Positions 1 through 6,651 are shown, counted from the first letter of the stretch. The stretch is 11,026 nucleotides of DNA from an uncultured Clostridia bacterium (GCA_938014855.1 CALLQM010000261.1:1-11026); one strand, 5' to 3'. Notes: generated by a model from the letters alone, not told the origin. Made by a program: numbers and translations.

Positions 1-1138
1 CAAAATACAGCCCTTTAATCAATTTGGATTCCATCGTTTTGGGCGAAATTTCTTTGACTGCCACCCCGCCTGCGGTAATGATTGCTTCGTCAATCGGTCG
101 GAACTTTACCGGCGTCAGCGGCAATTCTTTGATGAGTGCGGCAAGTCTCCGGCGTTGTTCCCGCGTAACCGAATTTACTTTCGTTTCGGCCGGAATTCCG
201 GACAAACGAATTACAATCGGAATCATCTTACGCGGCAGTAATGCGCCCAAAGAATTGGCGAAGTCTTTGTTTTTCTGCTCCTCAAAATCCCGCAGGATAC
301 GGGCATCTAACTGCGCCAAATCCAGTGCGGGTTTCATATCAATCGTCATGCGATACGTCTTGACCGATTCGGTCATATAGGAAGAAGTGGACAAAACAAG
401 CGGATCCGACACCCCAAAATGGGTAAACAGCATCTCACCCAGTTCATGAAAAATCGTTTTATTTTTTCCGTTTTTTACTGTAAGTGTCACATTTTTTAAT
501 GAAAGCCCCATCATTTCGGAACACCATGGTTCCGCTGTAATAATAGGTAGCAAAGAAGGTCTTGGTGGAATCACCGTATGCCCCAGCTGCTTTGCCAATT
601 TATAGCCATCACCGTTGCTGCCTGTCAGCGGATAACTAGCGCCGCCCGTCGCAATGACCACTGCGTCTGCGTCAAAGCCCAAACCTTCCCCACAAAGCAC
701 TTTGCTGACGGCTCCATTTTCACAGCCGACCGCAACTGCCTGCGTTTTGGAAACGATTTTAACGCCTGCACGTTTTGCAAATTCTCTTAATGCATCCACA
801 ATATCGGAAGCCTTGTCCGAAACCGGAAATACGCGGTTTCCGCGTTCCGTTTTCAGCTCAACACCTTGCTCCTCAAAAAAGCGCATCGTATCCGATGGCG
901 AAAATGCACGGATTGCGCTATATAAAAATCGAGGGTTGGTTCGTACATGTTCTAAAACTTCATCGGGGGTACAATTATTGGTTACATTACAGCGCCCTTT
1001 TCCTGTAATCAAAAGCTTACGGGCAGGTTTCGCATTTTTATCAATCACGGTTACATCCAATCCGCGCTGTGCCGCCAGTCCTGCACAAAAAAGTCCTGCG
1101 GCTCCGCCGCCGATGATTACCGTTTTCTTATTTTCCAC
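1..1138 (-). CDS. HI0933/BaiN-like FAD-dependent oxidoreductase (partial, C-terminus off window)
   Basis: The frame is open without a stop from a GTG at 1138 to the window edge, giving 379 codons. The N-terminus (VENKKTVIIGGGAAGLFCAG) carries the Rossmann GGGAAG FAD-binding loop at residues 10-15, followed by RKLLITGKGRCNVTNN, a signature of the HI0933 flavoprotein family. Near the cut end it reads DEAIITAGGVAVKEISPKTM and then ESKLIKGLYF, the usual run-up to the family's final FAD-contacting segment, so only about 30 residues are probably missing. The GTG overlaps the end of the upstream regulator by 11 nt and has GAGGA 8 nt before it, so the two are likely co-transcribed and translationally coupled. 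Family members are often labelled aminoacetone oxidase-like or BaiN-like NAD(P)/FAD-dependent oxidoreductases; the substrate cannot be read from the sequence. Family assignment is firm, physiological role unknown. Confidence 0.93.
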   Translation of the reverse strand, partial: MENKKTVIIGGGAAGLFCAGLAAQRGLDVTVIDKNAKPARKLLITGKGRCNVTNNCTPDEVLEHVRTNPRFLYSAIRAFSPSDTMRFFEEQGVELKTERGNRVFPVSDKASDIVDALREFAKRAGVKIVSKTQAVAVGCENGAVSKVLCGEGLGFDADAVVIATGGASYPLTGSNGDGYKLAKQLGHTVIPPRPSLLPIITAEPWCSEMMGLSLKNVTLTVKNGKNKTIFHELGEMLFTHFGVSDPLVLSTSSYMTESVKTYRMTIDMKPALDLAQLDARILRDFEEQKNKDFANSLGALLPRKMIPIVIRLSGIPAETKVNSVTREQRRRLAALIKELPLTPVKFRPIDEAIITAGGVAVKEISPKTMESKLIKGLYF

Positions 1139-2006
1139 TCGTATCGTCCTCATGCTTTTCATAAACTTCATATTCATCCCAAATATGTTCCAAACGGGCA
1201 TATGTTTGAGCAATCTCTGTACGCTTTTTCAGCCCTACCGCTACCAACAGCGCGTTAATCAGAGACAAAGGCGCAACCAGCGAATCTACAAATGAAACCA
1301 TATCACTGCGCGCCATCAAGACATGATCTGCGCCGTCCGCAATTGGAGACTTGAGAGAATCGGTAATCGCAATCACTCTGGCACCGTTGCTTCTCGCATA
1401 ATGAGAAGCCTGTACGGTTCGTTTGGAATAGCGTGGGAAACTAATCCCAATAAAGATATCACCCGGTCCAATGCGCATGATTTGTTCAAACATTTCACTT
1501 CGGCTGGTGGTATTAATCAATCGCACACTTGGGAAGATGTGATTAAAATAGAAACTGAGAAACTGCGCCAGTGCAGAGGATGACCGAACACCTATTATAT
1601 AGATATTCTTTGCCGCACAAATGCTTTCTACCGCATCATTAAAATCTTTTGTGCTGGTTTCATCCATTGTACGGCGGATTTTTTCGATATCCTTGCTCAA
1701 TACTTTTGTTAGAACATTGGAGGATTCGAGCTGTTCGCTCGTGGCATCCATACGCTGAACGGTTGTCAGCTTGTTGCGAATAAGCTCTTGCAGTGCTTTT
1801 TGCAATTCCGGATACCCTTCATATCCAACTTCCGAAGCAAACCGAACAACGGTCGATTCGCTCACTCCTACTGTGGCGCCCAGTTTTGATGCGGTCATAA
1901 ACGCCGCCTTATCAAAATGATTGACAATAAATCCGGCAATTAGCCGCTGTCCCTTTGAAAATTTTGGCATCATATGCCCAATTACAGTCAGCAAGTCATG
2001 ATTCAT
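1128..2006 (-). CDS. MurR/RpiR-family transcriptional regulator (HTH + SIS domain)
   Basis: The 292-residue protein has an N-terminal HTH_6 domain (about residues 1-78, with MTASKLGATVGVSESTVVRF as the helix-turn-helix) and a SIS sugar-phosphate-binding domain (about 125-260, with YIIGVRSSSALA, GISFPRYSKRTV and ITDSLKSPIA). This matches the normal RpiR-family size and order. Family members sense phosphosugars and control sugar or amino-sugar catabolism genes, but no such genes are adjacent, so the effector is unknown. I chose the ATG at 2006 because AGAAGGGG precedes it by 8 nt. An in-frame ATG further upstream would add 40 hydrophobic residues of unlike character, and the promoter's -10 box lies inside that extension. 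The gene stands after a terminator, has its own promoter, and overlaps the flavoprotein gene downstream by 11 nt. Confidence 0.92.
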   Translation of the reverse strand: MNHDLLTVIGHMMPKFSKGQRLIAGFIVNHFDKAAFMTASKLGATVGVSESTVVRFASEVGYEGYPELQKALQELIRNKLTTVQRMDATSEQLESSNVLTKVLSKDIEKIRRTMDETSTKDFNDAVESICAAKNIYIIGVRSSSALAQFLSFYFNHIFPSVRLINTTSRSEMFEQIMRIGPGDIFIGISFPRYSKRTVQASHYARSNGARVIAITDSLKSPIADGADHVLMARSDMVSFVDSLVAPLSLINALLVAVGLKKRTEIAQTYARLEHIWDEYEVYEKHEDDTSGK

Positions 2007-2057
2007 TTGTGAAACCCCTTCTAACCCCAGTCTCAAGTCGTTCTCATTTCTCTTCAT

Positions 2058-2086
2058 ATGATACCGTAATTTCTGGCAGAAATCAA
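2058..2086 (-). promoter_or_regulatory. Sigma-A-type promoter of the MurR/RpiR regulator gene
   Basis: On the minus strand, TTGATT (2086-2081) and TATCAT (2063-2058) are separated by exactly 17 bp, a good match to the -35/-10 consensus. Transcription would start near 2051, leaving a leader of about 45 nt before the ATG at 2006. It lies just beyond the terminator of the preceding operon, so the regulator and flavoprotein form their own unit. Confidence 0.7.
2069..2083. promoter_or_regulatory. 15-bp palindrome between -35 and -10, possible autoregulatory operator
   Basis: ATTTCTG-G-CAGAAAT is a perfect 7+7 bp inverted repeat with one central base. It fills most of the promoter spacer of the MurR/RpiR gene and touches the -35 box. 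A repressor bound here would block RNA polymerase; the simplest candidate is the regulator itself, since family members often control their own genes. The binding role is inferred. Confidence 0.45.
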
Positions 2087-2112
2087 GCAAGATTAAAAAA
2101 AGAACAAGAAAA

Positions 2113-2140
2113 ATGCAGGAAATCATTCAAGTTCCTGCAT
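2113..2140 (-). terminator. Rho-independent terminator of the HydS/phosphatase operon
   Basis: Read on the minus strand, ATGCAGGAA and TTCCTGCAT form a perfect 9-bp stem around a 10-nt loop. It is followed by a T-rich stretch (TTTTCTTG, then a run of seven T). It lies 33 nt past the stop of the phosphatase gene and just before the regulator's promoter. Confidence 0.75.
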
Positions 2141-2173
2141 GAATTAAAACTACGATATTATTTGATAAATTAA

Positions 2174-3352
2174 TCAATAAAAACTCATCTTTACATGCTT
2201 GCCCATGATCTCCAGCTCTTTTTGCAAATCTTCCATAAGACGCAGTTTGATGGAAAGATCAATCGGCATATTTGGATTTTGATGTGCCGGATTCATCGCC
2301 CTGCCAACAAATAAGTTGACGTCGGTCGCATCCTCAAACAACATCTTGGCTATCAGCGACGCTCCATCGCGCTTTCCGCTCCATTCGCATGCCGCACTGC
2401 CGGAAGAAGCATAGTTCTTCGCAAGTTCTACGACACGTCCCATTGTGAGGACACCTTCTGTACAAAGATCCACGCCGTCTATGTAACCAATCGGCGGAAT
2501 TTTTGGGTCTAAATAATCAATCTTCGTTTTTACAGTTGTGTTTAAAAAGTTTGCCGCAATCGTTGAAGTGGTTCCTCCGCATACAATCCGTTTCCCCTTT
2601 TTGGAGAAAAACAGTTCCATTACTTTTTCATCGTCCTGTGGATCCACCGGAGGACCGATCATAAGATTGACAAGCTGACGTTCCCGGATACGAAGAACGC
2701 CAACAGTTGTATCGTCTCCCGGCTTTCCCATATACAATTCACGGCATGCATCGCTGACCATCGTTGCAACCGTTTTAGCCGAAAGATCAGAACGATAATG
2801 GTCTTCCAAATATTCAACTACATTTGGACGCTCCCACCCAAAATTGAGCGATTGACCGACACCTGCATGAATCACGCCATCGCTCATCATGACAAATACG
2901 TCTCCCAAATGGATTTGAAAGCGGGATTCAAAGATTTTTTTGCCCGCTATAATTTTTTCATAACGAGGATACTCGTAATTTTTTCCGTCACGGAGTAAAA
3001 TCACATCGGGGTTATCATATTGAATAATATAAATATCCTTATTACGGTATACCTTAAGAATGGTAAAGGTTGAGTAAGCTACCTGACGAACCGAACAAAC
3101 CGGAAGAGTCTGCGCTATCGTGGTAACACATTCCTCAATCGGCATATCGGAATCCATCATGGTTGCAATAATCTGAGCAGTCAGCGTAGAAAGAATATTT
3201 GCTTTTACGCCACTACCCAATCCATCCGCCAGCACCATGGTGAAATCGCCTTCGGGCGTGCGGTTTTTTACCATCACACGGTCGCCGCAAAGTTCCTCCC
3301 CTACTTTATTGAGGCTGATGTGGGTATTTTCCATAAATAAACGGTCCATCAT
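2174..3352 (-). CDS. SpoIIE-family PP2C serine/threonine phosphatase with an extra C-terminal domain
   Basis: This 392-residue protein begins with a SpoIIE/PP2C catalytic domain (about residues 10-225). The metal-binding acidic motifs are visible: LADGLGSG with D43, MMSDGV with D158, and PGDDTT with D213/D214. No membrane segment is seen, unlike true SpoIIE, so this is a cytoplasmic phosphatase in the manner of RsbU/RsbP-type output proteins. Residues about 228-392 form a second region I cannot name; it carries CGGTTSTIAANF (258-269) and DGVDLCTEGVLTMG (292-305). The start overlaps the stop of the hydrogenase-like gene by 4 nt (ATGA) and uses the GGAGG just before it; either of two adjacent ATGs could serve. 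Coupling to a PAS-bearing Fe-S protein suggests a phosphatase gated by redox or H2 state. The substrate, probably a Ser/Thr-phosphorylated protein, is not encoded nearby. Confidence 0.9.
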   Translation of the reverse strand: MMDRLFMENTHISLNKVGEELCGDRVMVKNRTPEGDFTMVLADGLGSGVKANILSTLTAQIIATMMDSDMPIEECVTTIAQTLPVCSVRQVAYSTFTILKVYRNKDIYIIQYDNPDVILLRDGKNYEYPRYEKIIAGKKIFESRFQIHLGDVFVMMSDGVIHAGVGQSLNFGWERPNVVEYLEDHYRSDLSAKTVATMVSDACRELYMGKPGDDTTVGVLRIRERQLVNLMIGPPVDPQDDEKVMELFFSKKGKRIVCGGTTSTIAANFLNTTVKTKIDYLDPKIPPIGYIDGVDLCTEGVLTMGRVVELAKNYASSGSAACEWSGKRDGASLIAKMLFEDATDVNLFVGRAMNPAHQNPNMPIDLSIKLRLMEDLQKELEIMGKHVKMSFY

Positions 3353-5040
3353 TCATCCTCCGAAAGTACCGTATTTTTAATTTTGGACAGCGCGATTTTA
3401 GTTTCCGCAGTAGTCTCTCCCAATAAGGAAGCGATCTCCTGTACGATACGCATTTGCTTTTCAATCACCTTGTCCGAAATTTCAATCGTCTGTGCACGGT
3501 GTTCCCGATACTTTTCGCGGCGCCGATGTTCCTTTGTAATATCTTTAATAATACCAAACAACAGATTATGTTCTGAATCCAAAACAATCGTCAGTTCAAT
3601 ATATTTATTGTATTCGGTCAAATACATCTTTTTATCAATGACATCATTTCCGGTATCCAGTACATTTTGAAAATCTGTAGGATCCATCAAATCCACAATC
3701 ATGGAACCGATCATGGTATTTGCACTCACATTAAACAGATGGCAGGCCGGCATATTCATGCGCTGAATGCATAGCTTATCGTCCAGCACAAAGATTGCAT
3801 TGGGGCTGACATTAAATACGTTATCTGAAAAAGATTCCGCTTTTTCCAAAAGAAACGGCAGGCACATGGTGATATCTGCTTTGCCGTTATAAACCGCTTT
3901 CGCCTTGTCTCGGCAGGTTGGATATCCACAGCTTCCGCAGTTAAGTTCATGCTCAGGTTTGGTTTTGCCCATTTTCGCTAAAATCTCTGTAATAGCAGAT
4001 TCGGGTGGCTGAACCTCGTGTACAAACTCATTTGGAACAGACCGCCTTAAATCAAATTTGGCTTCTGTCTCAAAGTCCGGCTTACAGCATTTATCCGGCT
4101 GGGCATACGTATCAACCCGCACATGACTGCGCAGGATATTTTCTTGATACGCTTTGGTGGCCGGTCCATTGATACAGCTTCCGGTGCATGCATTCATCTC
4201 AATAAAATAGTTTTTCATACCACCGCGCTGAATCTCTTCAATGGCAAGCATGCATTCTTCTACACCATCTACCGCCAAATAATTCCAACCTGTATCCTCT
4301 GTATCCATACATTCAATAATTCCGCCGACACGCGGGAAAAAACGGGATGCTCGTCCCTCATTTTGATTTACATTTTCTCGTTCCAAAACAATACCGCGCT
4401 GTTGGAACCATTTTTCCATTTCGTCGAACGTGAGCACACAGTCGACATAGCCGGGAACTTTTTCAATTTCTTTCTTTTTAGAAATGCATGGACCAATAAA
4501 CACTACATAAGCATCCGGAAATTCCTCTTTAATAAGTCGGCCGCTTACCAGCATCGGGGAAAGAACGGGAGCGATATATTGAATAGCGGCTGGATAATAT
4601 TTTTGAATGAGTGTAACCACGGTACTGCAACAGGAAGAAATCACGACATTCTGACGGTTTTCCCCAATCATTTTTTCATATTCTCGTTTGACCACATACG
4701 CGCCTTCCGCCGTTTCACGCGCCGCAAAAAAGCCCAGCTCTTTCAAGTAGGTTTCCATTTTCTCAATACTCGCAACTGGAAATTCGCTGATAAACGATGG
4801 CGCTAAGGTAGCAATCACACGGCGGCCGCTTCCAATCGCACCGATTACCTCAGTTAAATCATTGCGCACTTTTTTTGCATTCTGCGGACATGCTACTACA
4901 CACCGACCACAAAGAATACATTCATCGTTAATAATTTTCGCCTGATTGTCCGCAAAACGAATCGACTTCACCGGACAAGCGCGAATACATTTATGACAAT
5001 TTTTACAATTCGCTTTCTTTAAAGATAATACTTCGGTCAT
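3349..5040 (-). CDS. hydS: HydS-like sensory [FeFe]-hydrogenase with ferredoxin, Fe-S and PAS domains
   Basis: Domains in order in 563 residues: two [4Fe-4S] ferredoxin motifs (C12, C15, C18, C22 and C41, C44, C47, C51); an [FeFe]-hydrogenase large-subunit core; a second Fe-S motif of the RnfB-type CGxCG pattern (C368, C371, C376, C393); a PAS domain (about 405-505); and a charged, probably coiled-coil tail (505-563). The H-cluster ligands appear present: SSCCS (C137, C138), GPCISKKKE (C185) and EMNACTGSC (C285, C289). Flanking residues differ from catalytic HydA enzymes (TSCCP, MPCxxK, MACxxGC), which places it with the putatively sensory group C hydrogenases. No histidine-kinase domain follows the PAS. 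Its likely role is to sense H2 or cellular redox state and signal to the phosphatase encoded next. An AAGGAG sits 13 nt before the ATG, a longer gap than usual. The [2Fe-2S] gene upstream ends 7 nt away. Confidence 0.93.
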   Translation of the reverse strand: MTEVLSLKKANCKNCHKCIRACPVKSIRFADNQAKIINDECILCGRCVVACPQNAKKVRNDLTEVIGAIGSGRRVIATLAPSFISEFPVASIEKMETYLKELGFFAARETAEGAYVVKREYEKMIGENRQNVVISSCCSTVVTLIQKYYPAAIQYIAPVLSPMLVSGRLIKEEFPDAYVVFIGPCISKKKEIEKVPGYVDCVLTFDEMEKWFQQRGIVLERENVNQNEGRASRFFPRVGGIIECMDTEDTGWNYLAVDGVEECMLAIEEIQRGGMKNYFIEMNACTGSCINGPATKAYQENILRSHVRVDTYAQPDKCCKPDFETEAKFDLRRSVPNEFVHEVQPPESAITEILAKMGKTKPEHELNCGSCGYPTCRDKAKAVYNGKADITMCLPFLLEKAESFSDNVFNVSPNAIFVLDDKLCIQRMNMPACHLFNVSANTMIGSMIVDLMDPTDFQNVLDTGNDVIDKKMYLTEYNKYIELTIVLDSEHNLLFGIIKDITKEHRRREKYREHRAQTIEISDKVIEKQMRIVQEIASLLGETTAETKIALSKIKNTVLSEDE

Positions 5041-5047
5041 TGGTCTA

Positions 5048-5290
5048 TTACAGCTCCTTTAAAACCATCTTTTCAAAAATTTCTTTTGCATTGTCTTTAT
5101 GAAGTCCGGTTACAAGCTGATTGTTAATCTTTGCAGTTACACCGTTTTGACAATGACCTAAACAGAACGAAGCATTGAGGCTGACCTTTTCTTCCAAATG
5201 ATTTTCTTTGATCAGCTTCTTGAACACTTGAATCACATCATAAGAACCTTTTAGATGACACGAACTACCAATGCAGACATAAATTTCCAT
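5048..5290 (-). CDS. Thioredoxin-like [2Fe-2S] ferredoxin (NuoE/HydC-like)
   Basis: This 80-residue protein has the thioredoxin-fold [2Fe-2S] cysteine pattern: C6-x4-C11 (YVCIGSSCHLKG) near the start and C43-x3-C47 (FCLGHC) in the middle. It is essentially the stand-alone C-terminal cluster domain of NuoE/HoxE-type subunits. Such proteins pass electrons between NADH-linked subunits and hydrogenases. It is the first gene of the operon with the HydS-like and phosphatase genes, so it is a plausible redox partner of HydS. The ATG at 5290 is chosen because GGAGGAG lies immediately upstream at good spacing. An in-frame ATG 39 nt earlier has no ribosome binding site and would add an unrelated basic stretch. 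Confidence 0.9.
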   Translation of the reverse strand: MEIYVCIGSSCHLKGSYDVIQVFKKLIKENHLEEKVSLNASFCLGHCQNGVTAKINNQLVTGLHKDNAKEIFEKMVLKEL

Positions 5291-5318
5291 AGTTCTCCTC
5301 CGTTCATGAAGATGAATG

Positions 5319-5348
5319 ATATCAACCATACCAATCGCATCTTGATAT
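5319..5348. repeat. Inverted repeat at the 5' end of the hydS operon transcript
   Basis: ATATCAA (5319-5325) and TTGATAT (5342-5348) form a 7-bp inverted repeat with a 16-nt spacer, at about the expected transcription start of the operon. It could be a second protein-binding site or a weak 5' hairpin. It is A+T-rich and may be chance. Confidence 0.3.
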
Positions 5349-5352
5349 TCCT

Positions 5353-5381
5353 ATTATAACGTGTTGTTAATATTTTGACAA
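5353..5381 (-). promoter_or_regulatory. Sigma-A promoter of the [2Fe-2S]-hydS-phosphatase operon
   Basis: On the minus strand, TTGTCA (5381-5376) and a perfect TATAAT (5358-5353) are 17 bp apart. Transcription would start near 5346, giving a leader of about 56 nt to the ATG at 5290. The -35 box begins only 14 bp past the stop of the metallopeptidase gene, so the operon has its own start. Confidence 0.85.
5364..5381. promoter_or_regulatory. Near-perfect Rex operator overlapping the promoter
   Basis: The minus-strand 18-mer TTGTCAAAATATTAACAA differs at one base from the clostridial Rex consensus TTGTTAA-N4-TTAACAA. It covers the whole -35 box and most of the spacer, so bound Rex would exclude RNA polymerase. 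Rex is a repressor that leaves DNA when NADH/NAD+ is high. It typically controls hydrogenase and fermentation genes in Clostridia, which fits the Fe-S/hydrogenase-like genes downstream. The rex gene itself is not in this window. Confidence 0.8.
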
Positions 5382-5394
5382 CTGATATTTCTTC

Positions 5395-5919
5395 CTATTT
5401 TAGCAAATTGCGTCTTATTTTATAATCCGGCATTGCCACTTTCATCGCCTCATGAAATTCTTTTTGATGATTTGGATAGAGAAAATGCATATATTCATGC
5501 ACAATAATATACTCAATCGCGGCAAGCGGTTTTTCGTAAAGCTGTTGATTGAGGGTAATTCTGTGTTTTGCCGGATAGCAAACACCCCAGCGGGTTTTCA
5601 TCCAGCGAACGCGCAGTTCAGGTTTTTCACCGATTTGAGCGGCAAACATGGGATAGATCTGGTCGCTGATCTTCGTAAACAACGCTAGGCATTCCTCATT
5701 CGAATGCTGATTTTTCGGAATAACGATTTGATTTTCCAGGCGCTTTTTTGCACGCATGATCCACTGCTCTTTGGATGCTACAAACCGATCAATTTCCGAT
5801 AGCGGTACCCGCTTGGGAGCAGAAACATGAATCGTGCTGTCCGCATGCAGACGCATATTAAGATTTTTTACCTTTTTATAAGTTAATTGGTATTCAATTG
5901 TTCCAACTGTCCGTATCAA
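5395..5919 (-). CDS. YgjP-type (DUF45) zinc metallopeptidase
   Basis: The 174-residue protein has the DUF45/YgjP layout: an N-terminal beta-rich part with MRLHADSTIHVSAPKRVP, the conserved VRWMKTRWGVCYP (104-116), ITLNQQLYEKP, and the zinc site VHEYMHFLYPNHQKEFH. The last gives HExxH (H141, E142, H145) plus a third ligand H151. The length is near that of E. coli YgjP and shorter than the longer forms of about 230 residues. No signal peptide or membrane helix is visible, so it is likely cytoplasmic. The start is TTG at 5919, supported by AGGGGG 8 nt upstream and by a promoter just before it; no other start with a ribosome binding site was found. The substrate is unknown. It lies between the spore dipicolinate genes and the hydrogenase-like operon but appears independent of both. 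Confidence 0.87.
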   Translation of the reverse strand: MIRTVGTIEYQLTYKKVKNLNMRLHADSTIHVSAPKRVPLSEIDRFVASKEQWIMRAKKRLENQIVIPKNQHSNEECLALFTKISDQIYPMFAAQIGEKPELRVRWMKTRWGVCYPAKHRITLNQQLYEKPLAAIEYIIVHEYMHFLYPNHQKEFHEAMKVAMPDYKIRRNLLK

Positions 5920-5941
5920 GCCGCAGTCCCCCTATCTTTTT

Positions 5942-5970
5942 ATCATACCAGTCCTTAGGGGCACTGTCCA
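5942..5970 (-). promoter_or_regulatory. Sigma-A promoter of the YgjP-type metallopeptidase gene
   Basis: TGGACA (5970-5965) and TATGAT (5947-5942) on the minus strand are 17 bp apart, and a TG dinucleotide sits in the extended -10 position. The start would be near 5935, so the message would have a very short leader before the TTG at 5919. This supports that unusual start codon. Confidence 0.7.
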
Positions 5971-6008
5971 GCAATGAAAGGCGAATCTTTCTATTAAATC
6001 ACGCACTG

Positions 6009-6035
6009 AAGCGCCGGTGTAAAACACCGGCGCTT
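6009..6035. repeat. GC-rich 11-bp perfect hairpin
   Basis: AAGCGCCGGTG (6009-6019) and CACCGGCGCTT (6025-6035) pair perfectly around a TAAAA loop. On neither strand is it followed by a clean run of T, so it is not a textbook terminator. It stands between the spoVFB terminator hairpin and the metallopeptidase promoter, and may act as a back-up terminator or as a 3'-end stabilising stem. Confidence 0.7.
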
Positions 6036-6042
6036 ATTTAAA

Positions 6043-6077
6043 ATACAGGACTAGGGTTTCGCCCCTATTCCCTGTAT
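6043..6077 (-). terminator. Probable terminator of the spoVFA-spoVFB operon
   Basis: Read on the minus strand, ATACAGG/CCTGTAT (7 bp) and TAGGG/CCCTA (5 bp) form one interrupted stem with a short internal loop. The moderately T-rich TATTTTAAATAA follows. It begins 7 nt past the spoVFB stop codon. The T-tract is imperfect, and a second, stronger stem lies just beyond it. Confidence 0.55.
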
Positions 6078-6084
6078 CCGGACA

Positions 6085-6651
6085 TTAAAACAACGGCTGC
6101 AGCTGACGATGCTCCAGCGCCGCTTCCATCGCAGCTTCTACCTTGCTGAAATCAGCAACCATGGATGTCGGTTTACGTATTGGGTTATCCTGCTTCATAG
6201 GTACAAAATAGACATTTTTTACATTCATTAACGTTCCGATATTGCGAGCGGAAGCGCTTAATGCATCATTTGTTGAAACCGCAATTACCAGCGGATTGCC
6301 GTTGCGCAGATTTGATTTTGCCGCCATTGTCACTGCTGTATCATTAATTCCATTTGCAATTTTGCCAATCGTATTTCCTGTGCAAGGTACAATCAGCATC
6401 ACATCAAGCAGATTTTTCGGTCCAATCGGCTCAACTTGTTCAATTGTATGCCAAATTTTTTTTCCACAAATTTTCTCGATTTGATCAATCCAGTCCGCCG
6501 CTTTTCCAAAACGGTTTTCTGAAACGCAGGATATGGGAGATAAAATTGGAGTTACATCATGGGTTTTCGCCAGCTGTTCCATAATTGGAATTGCTTTTGC
6601 CCAGGTACAAAAGGAACCTGTCAGTCCGAATCCAACTTTTAATTTTCCCAT
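6085..6651 (-). CDS. spoVFB: Dipicolinate synthase subunit B
   Basis: The 188-residue protein begins MGKLKVGFGLTGSFCTWAKA, the flavoprotein-like Rossmann start typical of SpoVFB/DpaB. It continues with SPISCVSENRFGKAADWIDQ and VPCTGNTIGKIANGINDTAV, then MAAKSNLRNGNPLVIAVSTN, all characteristic of the family. With subunit A it makes dipicolinic acid from the lysine-pathway intermediate dihydrodipicolinate in the mother cell; the product is taken up into the spore core as the calcium chelate. The start ATG overlaps the spoVFA stop by one base (TAATG), with GAGG about 9 nt upstream inside spoVFA, so translation is coupled. Unlike in Bacillus, asd, dapG and dapA do not follow. Confidence 0.96.
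   Translation of the reverse strand: MGKLKVGFGLTGSFCTWAKAIPIMEQLAKTHDVTPILSPISCVSENRFGKAADWIDQIEKICGKKIWHTIEQVEPIGPKNLLDVMLIVPCTGNTIGKIANGINDTAVTMAAKSNLRNGNPLVIAVSTNDALSASARNIGTLMNVKNVYFVPMKQDNPIRKPTSMVADFSKVEAAMEAALEHRQLQPLF

Noticed and set aside
654..1295. A 213-codon plus-strand open frame across the flavoprotein and regulator genes.
   Set aside because: It spans two well-supported minus-strand genes and its translation resembles noise (Ser/Pro/Arg-rich).
2007..2126. An extended start for the MurR/RpiR regulator adding a hydrophobic N-terminus of 40 residues.
   Set aside because: The extension holds the gene's own promoter and part of the preceding terminator region, and has no ribosome binding site; ATG at 2006 has a good one.
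4123..4806. A 227-codon plus-strand open frame inside hydS.
   Set aside because: It is antisense to a gene with intact domain motifs, has no ribosome binding site, and its translation looks like no known family.
5291..5329. An upstream ATG for the [2Fe-2S] protein at 5329.
   Set aside because: No ribosome binding site precedes it, and the extension is unlike the family; ATG at 5290 has GGAGGAG.
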